Below, piece by piece: positions 53,646 through 62,471 of a DNA stretch of 64,000 nucleotides. Source of the stretch: Parapedobacter pyrenivorans. GTDB lineage: Bacteria > Bacteroidota > Bacteroidia > Sphingobacteriales > Sphingobacteriaceae. Position numbers and translations under genes: made by a program. Position 1 is the first letter of the stretch. Each line of letters starts with the position of its first letter. Below the pieces are notes generated by a model, which saw only the letters and a list, made by a program, of their open reading frames with translations, made no database searches and was not told where the DNA came from. The stretch spans positions 1,228,718-1,292,717 of the forward strand of contig NZ_BMER01000001.1 in the NCBI RefSeq assembly GCF_014636865.1, read 5' to 3'.

Positions 53646-55084
53646 ATACTATCTCTTGCTAGCGTACTTTTCATATTTTGGGGCCATGCGCTGTATGCAG
53701 GATCGCCGTGTTGTTCCATCCACCGAAACAGCGCAGCCCTCATCGTTGCTACCTCATCTTGATAATCGGGATGATCTATCAAGTTGTGCAATGCATCAGG
53801 ATCACGTTCGAGGTCATAAAATTCCTCGGGCGTCCTATGTGAAAAGAACGTCGTCCGCCGTAGTACATCCGGGTGTAATGCCGCGGCTCGCTGCATCGCC
53901 CGCCAAGTGCGGCCCGTTTGCGACTCATTACGGAAGACCTGCTCACCATTGGCCCAGAAGTTGTAAATATAGCCATAGTTTTCGGTCTGTATGCAGCGCA
54001 TGGGAAATTCTTCCCGAGCACTGGTTTCGTAAAACTGCGTAAACACGGCCGTCCTACCGGATTGCTTTTTTCCATTCAGCACGGATACAAAGGAAGTGCC
54101 GTCGGTCCCTGCGGGAACCGGCACACCCGCCGCTTCCAATATCGTGGGGAAGAAATCGATGCCCGAAATAAAATGTTCGTTGTCCAAACTGGCCGGTTGC
54201 ACATATCCCGGCCATCGAACAATCCATGGCGTCTTGGTACTGTTGAGGTAGCAGTTGGTTTTCGCAAAGGGAAACGCCATACCGTTGTCTGACAAGAACA
54301 TGACCATGGTATGGTCGGCAAGTCCCGCATTGTCCAGCACGTCGAGCACGACACCGACCAAATCGTCGAGTCGCTTAACCGAGCTATAATATTCAGCCAG
54401 TTCCTGCCTGATTTCGGGCAAATCGGGCAGGAATTCCGGCACAGGGACATCCGCAGGGCTATAGGCGTTCGACGGCGGCACGATGCGGGTCTCCGGCCAC
54501 ATCTCTTTTTCTTGGTCGCTACCCGAAAAAGGCCGGTGGGGATCGTTGGAGTTGAGCATCAGGTAAAATGGCTGGCTGCTGGCGCGGGATTGTGCGATGA
54601 ATGCTTCCATTTCTTCGCGATAGCGGTCCTTATCACGCCCCATCCCCAGCGATTGCATATCTACTAGAAAATCCCAGGGTGTATCTTTCGTGGGCGATGA
54701 GTGTTCCACCTTGCTCAGTATGCCGCAAAAATATCCAATGTCCTTCAGCAGCGGAACAAGGGTGGGGATCGGCTTTTCGGTGTGGAAAAAACCCGTTATG
54801 CCCGATCGGTAGGGGTACCTGCCTGTGGCAAGCGCCCCTCGAGATGGTTGACAGACTGCAACGGTCACATGGGCGCGGTTGAAACGCATCCCCTCCGCTG
54901 CCAACTGGTCTATGTTCGGCGTGATGTCGTTAATCGGACTTCCAAAAGCACCGACCGAATTCCAATTCAAATCATCGGCTACGATAATCAAGAAATTTAG
55001 ACGATCAGGACGCTTGTCCGCACTACAGCCCGCACCGGCCAACAACGCCAACAACAAACAAGATAGGCTAACCATATGCATCAT
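53642..55084 (-). CDS. S1-family sulfatase lipoprotein 2 (N-sulfoglucosamine sulfohydrolase-like)
   Basis: 480 residues with lipobox LAGAGC (Cys20). Metal-site VADDLNWNSVG, formylglycine motif CQPSR (Cys78), ILSKVEHSSP and LSDNGMAFPFAKTN. The short TKTPWIVRWPG C-terminal half resembles heparan N-sulfatase (SGSH)-type S1 enzymes. ATG 55084 gives MMHMV; nearby Mets are alternatives. It lies 93 bp after the DHDPS-like gene of locus 3, probably in the same transcription unit. Confidence 0.9.
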   Translation of the reverse strand: MMHMVSLSCLLLALLAGAGCSADKRPDRLNFLIIVADDLNWNSVGAFGSPINDITPNIDQLAAEGMRFNRAHVTVAVCQPSRGALATGRYPYRSGITGFFHTEKPIPTLVPLLKDIGYFCGILSKVEHSSPTKDTPWDFLVDMQSLGMGRDKDRYREEMEAFIAQSRASSQPFYLMLNSNDPHRPFSGSDQEKEMWPETRIVPPSNAYSPADVPVPEFLPDLPEIRQELAEYYSSVKRLDDLVGVVLDVLDNAGLADHTMVMFLSDNGMAFPFAKTNCYLNSTKTPWIVRWPGYVQPASLDNEHFISGIDFFPTILEAAGVPVPAGTDGTSFVSVLNGKKQSGRTAVFTQFYETSAREEFPMRCIQTENYGYIYNFWANGEQVFRNESQTGRTWRAMQRAAALHPDVLRRTTFFSHRTPEEFYDLERDPDALHNLIDHPDYQDEVATMRAALFRWMEQHGDPAYSAWPQNMKSTLARDSI

Positions 55085-55177
55085 CTTTCATTAAGGTATA
55101 TCATCGCCCCGGTAGTGCCGCCACTGCCTTTCTTTCCGTACCTACGGTACATGTTGCCACAGCTACGTCAGGTGATT

Positions 55178-56200
55178 TCATTTTTCGCGAATCAATTCAG
55201 GATAAGCCTGCATAACCCGATCTATTTCGGCGAGTTGCCCGTCAGATAGCTTTTCTTCCGGGCTCAAACACCACACACCTTCCAAAAGGCCAGCTCGGCG
55301 CAGGACTTCTTGGATACCGGCAATACTGCCTTTGAAGTGATGCTTGGCATCGAACAGCGCGGCGTTCATATCGGTTACTTTACCGCCGGTTTCCAATAAT
55401 GCTGCCACCCCTGTATAATCCGTAGCGATACAATGCTTAATCCGCCGCAACAGTGCGACGGCAGATTCCGTCCAAACGGCCCAATGTCCAAGCAATCCAC
55501 CAACGAAATGTTTGGTCACTGGCTGACCATTTACGTCAAAACGGTATGGAGTCAGCAAATCAACCACAATGTTGTCGTCGTTTCCGGTATATAAAGCAAT
55601 ATCGTCTCTTCGAGACGAGTTACAAACGGCACGGACTACATCCAGCGTTTGGTACCGGTTAAATGCCGCTACCTTGATTGCCTCCACGTTTGGAATCTCT
55701 GCAAATTCACGCCAAAATGTGTAACTAAGCACACGACCGCCCACCGCAGGCTGAAGGTAAAACCCAAATACGGGTATAATTGCCGCTACCGCACGGGTCC
55801 GTTCCAGTAAGTCAGCCTCGGATAGATGCTGCAATCCACCCATGCTAAGCAGCCCCAAGTCGTAGCCGTGTTTCAACGCTACTTCCGCTTCACGACAGGC
55901 TTGGTCTGTGGGTCCGCAAATCCCGGCCACCTGTATAAACGGCCGCTGCAAATCCGCAGCACGAATTTCTTCAGATGCCAGCCGCAGCACGGGCTCGTAT
56001 AGATCAATCCCCGGTTGTCGAATCTCGAATTGTGTCGTATGCACGCCTACGGCTACGCCGCCTGCACCGGCATCGATGTAATATCGGCTAAGACGCCGTT
56101 GCCGTTCGGCATCCAGACGAAGAGACGCATTTAATGCCAGTGGATGAGCTGGTATAACAGTTCCGGAATGCAGCAAGTCTCGAATCGGCTTTGATAACAT
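55178..56200 (-). CDS. Divergent DHDPS/NAL-superfamily protein 3
   Basis: 340 residues. The Schiff-base Lys is in AIKVAAFNRYQT, with a Tyr in FGFYLQPAVGG; the canonical GTTGE loop is replaced by GGVAVGVHTT. A C-terminal extension is longer than in DapA. ATG 56200 is chosen over GTG 56227, which overlaps the upstream gene. Probably an aldolase or dehydratase of a 2-keto-3-deoxy acid in locus 3. Divergence makes the exact reaction uncertain. Confidence 0.82.
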   Translation of the reverse strand: MLSKPIRDLLHSGTVIPAHPLALNASLRLDAERQRRLSRYYIDAGAGGVAVGVHTTQFEIRQPGIDLYEPVLRLASEEIRAADLQRPFIQVAGICGPTDQACREAEVALKHGYDLGLLSMGGLQHLSEADLLERTRAVAAIIPVFGFYLQPAVGGRVLSYTFWREFAEIPNVEAIKVAAFNRYQTLDVVRAVCNSSRRDDIALYTGNDDNIVVDLLTPYRFDVNGQPVTKHFVGGLLGHWAVWTESAVALLRRIKHCIATDYTGVAALLETGGKVTDMNAALFDAKHHFKGSIAGIQEVLRRAGLLEGVWCLSPEEKLSDGQLAEIDRVMQAYPELIREK

Positions 56201-56210
56201 CGCTTTTCGG

Positions 56211-57227
56211 TTAAAATTTTCCTTCACGTTCCTGAAAATGAGTGGGTTTATTCAGTGTTCGTCCGTCCTCCTCGACCCACTTAGCGATCAATTCAATCAT
56301 CTGCTTGAGGGTAACTTTTGGATACCCAAAGATTCGGAACGCTTCTGCAGCATTGCTCAATAGGGCCGACGGCTGTTCTTCGTCAACAAAAATTGGTGAT
56401 CTGCCGAATAGCTTGCCGAACTCGTGAGCAGCCCACCGGATGGAAACGGTTTCCGGTCCGCTGATATTGAGTATCCTGGCCGGATATTGGCAATGCAGCA
56501 GGCTTCTCAGCGCCATCTCGTTGGCGTCATGTTGCCATATCACATTCACGTGGCCCATGGCTAACGATATCTCGCGGCCCGAAAATACGGATTTGGCAAT
56601 TTCGAGCAGCACCCCGTACGATACGTCATTCGCATAGTTTAATCGATAAACCAATGTCGGCGTTTGATGCAGACCCGCATAGTATTGAAATAGGCGTTCC
56701 CGCCCGAGGCACGATTGTGCATATTCGCCGATGGGCGCCGGTGGCGTTTCTTCAGTAGCCCCACCTTCAGCGACAGGGGTAAGCGGATACACGTTGCCCG
56801 TGGAAAATACGACCATGTTGGATGATTTGAATTGCTGGGCAATCCTACCGGGAAGGTAGCTGTTCATCGCCCAAGTAATCCCCTCATTGCCGGTAGTGCC
56901 GAATTTGGTTCCTGCGAGGTAAAGCACATGTGTTGCGGTAGGCAACCGCTGCAAATCGCTGTCATCCAATAAATCGGCTTGGATGGTTGTTACCCCAGCG
57001 GCGTTCAATGTCCTTAAAATGCCCGGCTCCGAAAAGCGGGACACCGCTATCACTTTTGTCGATAAGCCGGCCAAATCCATGGCCTGCTTGGCCAATAGGG
57101 CCAAAGAAGGTCCCATTTTCCCGCCGGCACCCAAAATCAATATATCGTCATTCAAGGCTGCAACATCAGCGATCAGCTCCGCCGATGGGCGGAGGTACGC
57201 TTGGTATAATGCTGTTGTCGTATCCAT
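56211..57227 (-). CDS. NAD-dependent epimerase/dehydratase
   Basis: 338 residues, extended SDR-like Rossmann fold: ILGAGGKMGPSLAL cofactor loop and VFSTGNVYPL where the catalytic Ser/Thr would lie. The canonical YxxxK is altered around EYAQSCLGRER, so catalysis may differ from UDP-sugar epimerases. Probably acts on the sugar-acid substrate of locus 3. Lies 21 bp after the NRAMP-like gene. Confidence 0.85.
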   Translation of the reverse strand: MDTTTALYQAYLRPSAELIADVAALNDDILILGAGGKMGPSLALLAKQAMDLAGLSTKVIAVSRFSEPGILRTLNAAGVTTIQADLLDDSDLQRLPTATHVLYLAGTKFGTTGNEGITWAMNSYLPGRIAQQFKSSNMVVFSTGNVYPLTPVAEGGATEETPPAPIGEYAQSCLGRERLFQYYAGLHQTPTLVYRLNYANDVSYGVLLEIAKSVFSGREISLAMGHVNVIWQHDANEMALRSLLHCQYPARILNISGPETVSIRWAAHEFGKLFGRSPIFVDEEQPSALLSNAAEAFRIFGYPKVTLKQMIELIAKWVEEDGRTLNKPTHFQEREGKF

Positions 57228-57248
57228 CAGCGTGTAATTATATATGGT

Positions 57249-58469
57249 TCACAATAAGATCAAAGACCGTAGCCCAGCTACGGCAAGAAAAATTATCAAG
57301 AGCAGTCCCAGTGCACCCCAGAAATTAGTAAAAAGTGAGTTAGCAGAGTTTCCCATGATCCGTTTGTCACGCGCAATCAGGAACATAGCAACCCCAATGA
57401 TGGGCACGATGAATACCGTGACACCCTGCGCTAAAACGATCAATTGCAGTGGGACCCTACCAAAAAGGATGGACACGATCACACCCGCAAGCATCACCAG
57501 GGCAATGCAAATACGAACCGCACGCGAGCTGAAATGGTGACCATATCCCAGGGCATCGGCCAGTAAGGTGCCGCCTACCGTGGCATTACCAACCAGCGAA
57601 GAGAATGAAGCTGCAAACAAACCGATAAGGAATATAGCAGCAGCCCGTTGACCAAAAAGCGGTTCCAACGCGCTGCCCATGTCGGATGCCGTTTGAATAG
57701 CAATGCCCGCCGGATGCAGGATGCTGGCCGAGCATACCATCACCGCCATGCTCATGAACCCCAATATCAGCATACCGGCGATACTTTTGTCTTTGGCAAC
57801 TAGCTGATCGGCAAGGTGGCTGACCCGGCGATTTTCCTGGACCAGATAGGATTGGTAGAAAGCGCCAACAATGGAGAAGCACGACGCGATAAATGCAATG
57901 ACGAGTACCTCAGACCCCTTCGGTAATGATGGACGGAAACCTATAGATACCGCACGCCATTCAGGCGTTGCCAAAAAAAGCGTGGCGACGAAAGCGAGCA
58001 ACATGACAATGACCATCGCTGTCATGAAAGTCTCCAACAGCTTGTAAAATGACCTAAAGAAAAGCAATCCTGCGGCAAGGAGACTGAACAATACGATTGT
58101 TATCCGCGGCGAAACCCCCGTCAATTCGCTCAGCGAAATACCTGTACCTGCGGCATTACCTGCCTGAAAGGAAGCGGTTACCAAAAAAATACAACCACCA
58201 ATCGTGATGGCTATCGCTTTTCCCCATCGCTGCTTGATGGTCGATAGCAGCGATTGTTGGGTGGCTAAACCAATACGAGCGGCCATCGTCGTATAGGTAA
58301 TCATAAAGAAAATCGCAACGATCACAATCCATAAAAGAGCATATCCATAATCCGCACCCAACTGGGAGGTAATGGTCATTTTACTTGGTCCGAAGACCAG
58401 CGCCGCGGTGATGATGCCGGGTCCGATCGCATGAAGCCAACTTCTCATCCGGCCGATTTTGTTGTTCAT
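57249..58469 (-). CDS. NRAMP-superfamily transporter lacking the canonical DPGN motif
   Basis: 406 residues, about 11 TM helices and the NRAMP fold signature IGPGIITAA. The TM1 metal motif DPGN is replaced by GPSK (27-30), and the TM6 MPH region by VGAFYQS. Loss of the metal-coordinating Asp and Asn suggests it does not carry Mn/Fe. In this sugar cluster it may move an organic substrate or another ion. The start overlaps the MFS stop by four bases. Confidence 0.85.
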   Translation of the reverse strand: MNNKIGRMRSWLHAIGPGIITAALVFGPSKMTITSQLGADYGYALLWIVIVAIFFMITYTTMAARIGLATQQSLLSTIKQRWGKAIAITIGGCIFLVTASFQAGNAAGTGISLSELTGVSPRITIVLFSLLAAGLLFFRSFYKLLETFMTAMVIVMLLAFVATLFLATPEWRAVSIGFRPSLPKGSEVLVIAFIASCFSIVGAFYQSYLVQENRRVSHLADQLVAKDKSIAGMLILGFMSMAVMVCSASILHPAGIAIQTASDMGSALEPLFGQRAAAIFLIGLFAASFSSLVGNATVGGTLLADALGYGHHFSSRAVRICIALVMLAGVIVSILFGRVPLQLIVLAQGVTVFIVPIIGVAMFLIARDKRIMGNSANSLFTNFWGALGLLLIIFLAVAGLRSLILL

Positions 58470-59803
58470 CCTTTCGTTTCCCTCCCTAATCGGTGGCCTT
58501 TTACGGCATAATAAAAAATCACCAAGTAACAGGGCAACATAATCAGGTAGGCCTGCTGTGAAGCATCTGCCGTAGCCATAACCTTAGCTACCCCCGCAGA
58601 CATTGACTGCTGCACTTGGTGGTCAATAGTCGCCCCGTAAATAAGTGGAATGATGGCCCCTCCAGAAATGCCCATGATAAGTAAAGACGACGCAGCCTTG
58701 GTATATCGGCCCAAGCCTGCAAGCGTCAGTGGCCAGATGGCCGGCCACATAAGCGAATTGGCCAAGCCCAGCAGGGCCACGGATCCAACGGATAGGTAAC
58801 CCTCAGCAAATACCGCACTGATCGTCAGCACAAGCCCTAATAAAGCACTTACTTTTAGCACATTTTGCTGGCTGATGTATCGAGGTACCGCAAACGTACC
58901 GATGATATACCCGATGACCATGGCGACCAATGTACCGGTGGTAAAGAGTTTTGCTGTAGCAAAGGGGATACCCTGCGAAAGCCCGTAACTAATGATCGTA
59001 TCGCCCGCCATCACTTCAACGCCTACATATAAGAAGAGCGTGAAAACGCCTAAGATCACATGCGGAAACTGGAACACACTTTTCTTGCCAACCGCCTGAA
59101 CGGCCGCGTGGTCATCTTCGGCGTTCGTATCGATTTCAGGAAGGCCGGATTTAAATATAAGATAGGCTAGCACCAACAATACCACAATAATAGCGATATA
59201 GGGCGGTATAACGCGTATGGCCATTTCGTCGAGCGCGGCAGCTCTTGCCGTAGCCGAAAGGGAATTGATGCGCGCCAGCAGGTGATCGGTGTCGTCTAAT
59301 TTTAAGAACAACCCGAGCATAATCGGTGCCAGGGCGCCTGCCAGTTTGTTGCAGATACCCATGATGCTCATGCGTTTCACCGCTGATTCGATCGGGCCAA
59401 CAATGGTAATGTAAGGATTGGATGCGGTTTGCAGGATGGCCAACCCGCTGCCCATGATGAATAAGCCCGTCAAAAAGAGAAAATACGTTCGGCTGAGTGC
59501 TGCAGGAATAAACAGCAGCGCGCCGAATGCCATGATGAGCAGCCCTACGCCCATGCCATTTTTGAAACCAAAGCGACGGAGTGTAGCTGTCGATAGTGGC
59601 GCCATGATCAGGTACGCCATATAGAACGCAAACGTGACAAAATACGATTGGAATTTATTCAGCTCGCACGCAATCTCGAGGTAGGGTATCAGTACCGAAT
59701 TAAGCCAAGTAACGAAGCCAAATATAAAAAACAAGGCACCAATGATAGCTATGGGGCTGATGTTTCTTTTATGTTTTACGATGGGATTTTCCAATATAGA
59801 CAA
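58466..59803 (-). CDS. FucP/GGP-type sugar MFS transporter
   Basis: 445 residues with 12 TM helices. FFIFGFVTWLNSVLIPYL and LQTASNPYITIVG are hallmarks of the fucose/glucose/galactose:H+ symporter subfamily. No ATG precedes the conserved N-terminus. A TAA lies two codons upstream of TTG 59803, so translation must start at that TTG or at TTG 59794. Inner-membrane importer of a monosaccharide or sugar acid for locus 3. Confidence 0.92.
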   Translation of the reverse strand: MSILENPIVKHKRNISPIAIIGALFFIFGFVTWLNSVLIPYLEIACELNKFQSYFVTFAFYMAYLIMAPLSTATLRRFGFKNGMGVGLLIMAFGALLFIPAALSRTYFLFLTGLFIMGSGLAILQTASNPYITIVGPIESAVKRMSIMGICNKLAGALAPIMLGLFLKLDDTDHLLARINSLSATARAAALDEMAIRVIPPYIAIIVVLLVLAYLIFKSGLPEIDTNAEDDHAAVQAVGKKSVFQFPHVILGVFTLFLYVGVEVMAGDTIISYGLSQGIPFATAKLFTTGTLVAMVIGYIIGTFAVPRYISQQNVLKVSALLGLVLTISAVFAEGYLSVGSVALLGLANSLMWPAIWPLTLAGLGRYTKAASSLLIMGISGGAIIPLIYGATIDHQVQQSMSAGVAKVMATADASQQAYLIMLPCYLVIFYYAVKGHRLGRETKG

Positions 59804-59833
59804 AATTTAGAAATGAAATTGAACTACGCTGTT

Positions 59834-60931
59834 TTAAATGGTAATCCGTTCGCAGTTTTTTAAAAACTGCTCATCTGCGTCTGCTCCCAAGCCTGGTTCA
59901 TCGTTGATATCCAATGTAAAATCGGCATATTGAACACCGCCGACTACAGGATCAGCTAAATGACCAAGGAGGCAAGAGTCCATATCATAGTACACAATAC
60001 CCGGGCAAGCATAAATCAGATGTAGGCTCGCGCTAAGCGCAATGCGACTCTCTAGCATCCCGCCCATCATACATGGGATACCTGCCTGCTGTGCCACATG
60101 ATGTAATTGCAAGGCCTCGTGTATTCCACCTGACTTGGCTAACTTGATATTGATGGCATCGCAAGCTCCTGCTGCGATGAGGCGCCGGGCATCATGGTGA
60201 TCATAACAGCTTTCATCTGCCATGATTTTAACCAGCGAATGGCTTCTGAGTTTCGGTAGAAGATGATCATCCCAACTGCGCATTGGTTGTTCACAGAATT
60301 CAATATTCAGTTCTCGCGTAGCTTGTAGTATATGCAATGCGTCTGTATAAGTCCAGCCTTGATTGGCATCTACGCGAATTTGAATATCCGGGCCGACCAC
60401 CTGGCGTATTTTAGTTAACCGCTTGAGATCAGATCTCACGTCGTTGCCCAGTTTAATCTTAAGTATCGTTGCTCCTTGTGCTACAAACATCATCGCTCGC
60501 TCAGCCATTTCATCCACCGTAGCTATTCCTACGGTAACATCGGTAACGACCTGCCTTTTTTTTCCCCCCAGAAACTCCCACAGCGGCTGACCAGCAGTTT
60601 TAGCAGCCAAATCATACAGACACATATCAAAAGCACTCTTAATGGTGCTATTGCCATCAATAAAATGGTGTAGCTCCTGCATGCGCGATTCGATATCCAT
60701 GGGATCGCGTCCCTTCCAAAGCCGGGCAAAGTCTTGGGCCACAACGAGGCAGGTATCCTGTGTTTCTCCGACAATCATCGGAAAGGCAGAGCATTCGCCG
60801 ACTCCATATAGGTTTTCATCCGTATGAACTCGGATAAACACGTTTTGGGCGTGAAGCATGGTGCCTGTTGCGATTGCAAAAGGCACCATGGGAATGCTAA
60901 ACCGATAAATATCAATATGGGAAATGATCAT
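59834..60931 (-). CDS. Enolase-superfamily protein, dipeptide-epimerase-like
   Basis: 365 residues. Muconate-lactonizing subgroup: KxK in ILKIKLGND, metal ligands in RVDANQGW (Asp), EFCEQP (Glu) and MADES (Asp), and the second-side Lys in INIKLAKSGG. YYDMDS near the C-terminus matches the DxD motif that binds the dipeptide amino group in L-Ala-D/L-Glu-type epimerases. In a SusCD operon this suggests epimerisation of an amino-acid or peptide moiety; a sugar-acid substrate cannot be excluded. Confidence 0.88.
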   Translation of the reverse strand: MIISHIDIYRFSIPMVPFAIATGTMLHAQNVFIRVHTDENLYGVGECSAFPMIVGETQDTCLVVAQDFARLWKGRDPMDIESRMQELHHFIDGNSTIKSAFDMCLYDLAAKTAGQPLWEFLGGKKRQVVTDVTVGIATVDEMAERAMMFVAQGATILKIKLGNDVRSDLKRLTKIRQVVGPDIQIRVDANQGWTYTDALHILQATRELNIEFCEQPMRSWDDHLLPKLRSHSLVKIMADESCYDHHDARRLIAAGACDAINIKLAKSGGIHEALQLHHVAQQAGIPCMMGGMLESRIALSASLHLIYACPGIVYYDMDSCLLGHLADPVVGGVQYADFTLDINDEPGLGADADEQFLKNCERITI

Positions 60932-60939
60932 GAAATGTG

Positions 60940-62448
60940 TTAATTAGGCGGAAACATGCCTTGATTCGGATGCGTATAGGGGAGTCCGGGCTTTTTATCC
61001 CACCATACCTTGCTAAGGAATGTGTCGCCGCCGGGAAGCTGATCGATCGCCTGACGAAGATTTTCCTCATTTTTCCCAAACTCGTCGATCGGATACGTCA
61101 TTCGCCGGGGGATCTGCCCATTGGTAGCCCCTTTCATGCTTCCAGTCCACATGGCTGGATATCCGGTCCGGCGCCATTCGGCCCATGCTTCCGTGGCATT
61201 GGGGTAAATGGCGATGTATTTTTGTAAAATAATTTTCTTTAGCTGTTCTTCCTCGTCGCCGGCTAAAATCACTAACGGTTTGGCCATATAGGCGGCAGCT
61301 TCGTCTTCAATGCCCACCTGTGCCATGGATTGTTGAATGCCTTGTTGATACATCTGCTGCGCATTTTCGGACGATAAGCCGGCCAGCGCAGCTTCCGCAC
61401 GGAGAAAATATACTTCAGCGCTATTCATCACCACGATATCAGCGACTTCGCCCGTTAGCAACGGTCCGATTTCGGCCGTATTCGTGCGGCTGTAGTAGTT
61501 CCGCTCTTCCTCACCTTCCAGTTGGATTGGCCGGCCTTTATAGCCGCTCACGCCGTCGGTAGCGGCAACCGCATAGGCCGGTAATCGTGGATCTTCTCGC
61601 TCCATCATCACTTCGGAGATGGCAAAACCGAACCGGATCGGGTTAGCCCCCGAGAGGCCGCTGTTGTAAACGGGGTTCACGTTTCCCGCAGGTGTGGTGC
61701 CACCCGGAGGCAAGGTCGTTAGCAACGCATTCTGGGAGTTATCTTCCAACAAGGGGGCGGTCACCACCTCCTGGATGTGTTGGCCTGCTAATGTGGCGTC
61801 AGCATAACGGATGCGCATGGCCATGCGAAGGCGCAATGAATTGGCAAACCGCCGCCACAATTCCGGATCGCCTTGATAGATAAGGTCTGCATTACCGAAC
61901 GAAATCTGATCGGGTGCGCTGCTAAGTATTTGAGCCGCTTCTTTCAACTCATTCATTAAATTCGCATAAATCGAAGCCTGCGGCTCGTAAACCGGCTGGT
62001 TGATCACATTGGCGGGATCTTTTGCCGCTTCACTGTACGGGATGTCGCCATAAGCATCGGTCATACGCTGATAAAGAAACGCATTCCAGATCCGGGCAAT
62101 GGCCACCTGGTTGCTTTTTCGAGGATCAGGAGCGGCTAGCCTGATCAGTTCATTTAAATTGACAATAAACCGGCGATAATAATTGAAGGGATTGGCACAG
62201 TCGCAAGGGAGAAAAATGTCACCTGTTTCTTCATAGGCGACATAACCGGCATATTCTCTGATAGACCACGGCGTGTTCGGGCCGAAATATTCAAAAACAG
62301 AATGCTTCAGTGACCACGTAAGCAGCATCTCCGGTTTTAAATTTTCCTCTTTTATCATCGCGGGATTCGTATTAATCTCCTCGAAATTTTGGGTGCACGA
62401 ACCACCCAATAAAGCGATCAGTGCAAGCTGTAAATATCTCTTTTTCAT
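60940..62448 (-). CDS. SusD/RagB-family lipoprotein (SusD-like type 2)
   Basis: 502 residues. MKKRYLQLALIALLGGSC is a lipoprotein signal (Cys18); ATG 62448 is preferred to ATG 62463. The mature region EEINTNPAMIKEE, then WNAFLYQRMTDAYGDIPYSEA, matches the SusD_2 subgroup often found with peptide- or glycan-type SusC proteins. Follows the SusC gene directly. Confidence 0.92.
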   Translation of the reverse strand: MKKRYLQLALIALLGGSCTQNFEEINTNPAMIKEENLKPEMLLTWSLKHSVFEYFGPNTPWSIREYAGYVAYEETGDIFLPCDCANPFNYYRRFIVNLNELIRLAAPDPRKSNQVAIARIWNAFLYQRMTDAYGDIPYSEAAKDPANVINQPVYEPQASIYANLMNELKEAAQILSSAPDQISFGNADLIYQGDPELWRRFANSLRLRMAMRIRYADATLAGQHIQEVVTAPLLEDNSQNALLTTLPPGGTTPAGNVNPVYNSGLSGANPIRFGFAISEVMMEREDPRLPAYAVAATDGVSGYKGRPIQLEGEEERNYYSRTNTAEIGPLLTGEVADIVVMNSAEVYFLRAEAALAGLSSENAQQMYQQGIQQSMAQVGIEDEAAAYMAKPLVILAGDEEEQLKKIILQKYIAIYPNATEAWAEWRRTGYPAMWTGSMKGATNGQIPRRMTYPIDEFGKNEENLRQAIDQLPGGDTFLSKVWWDKKPGLPYTHPNQGMFPPN

Positions 62449-62471
62449 GTTAAACAAGATCATATGATAAA

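Noticed and set aside
55130-55160. GTACC-TAC-GGTAC hairpin as a terminator before the sulfatases
   Set aside because: Only a 5-bp stem, and no T-rich tract follows on the minus strand.
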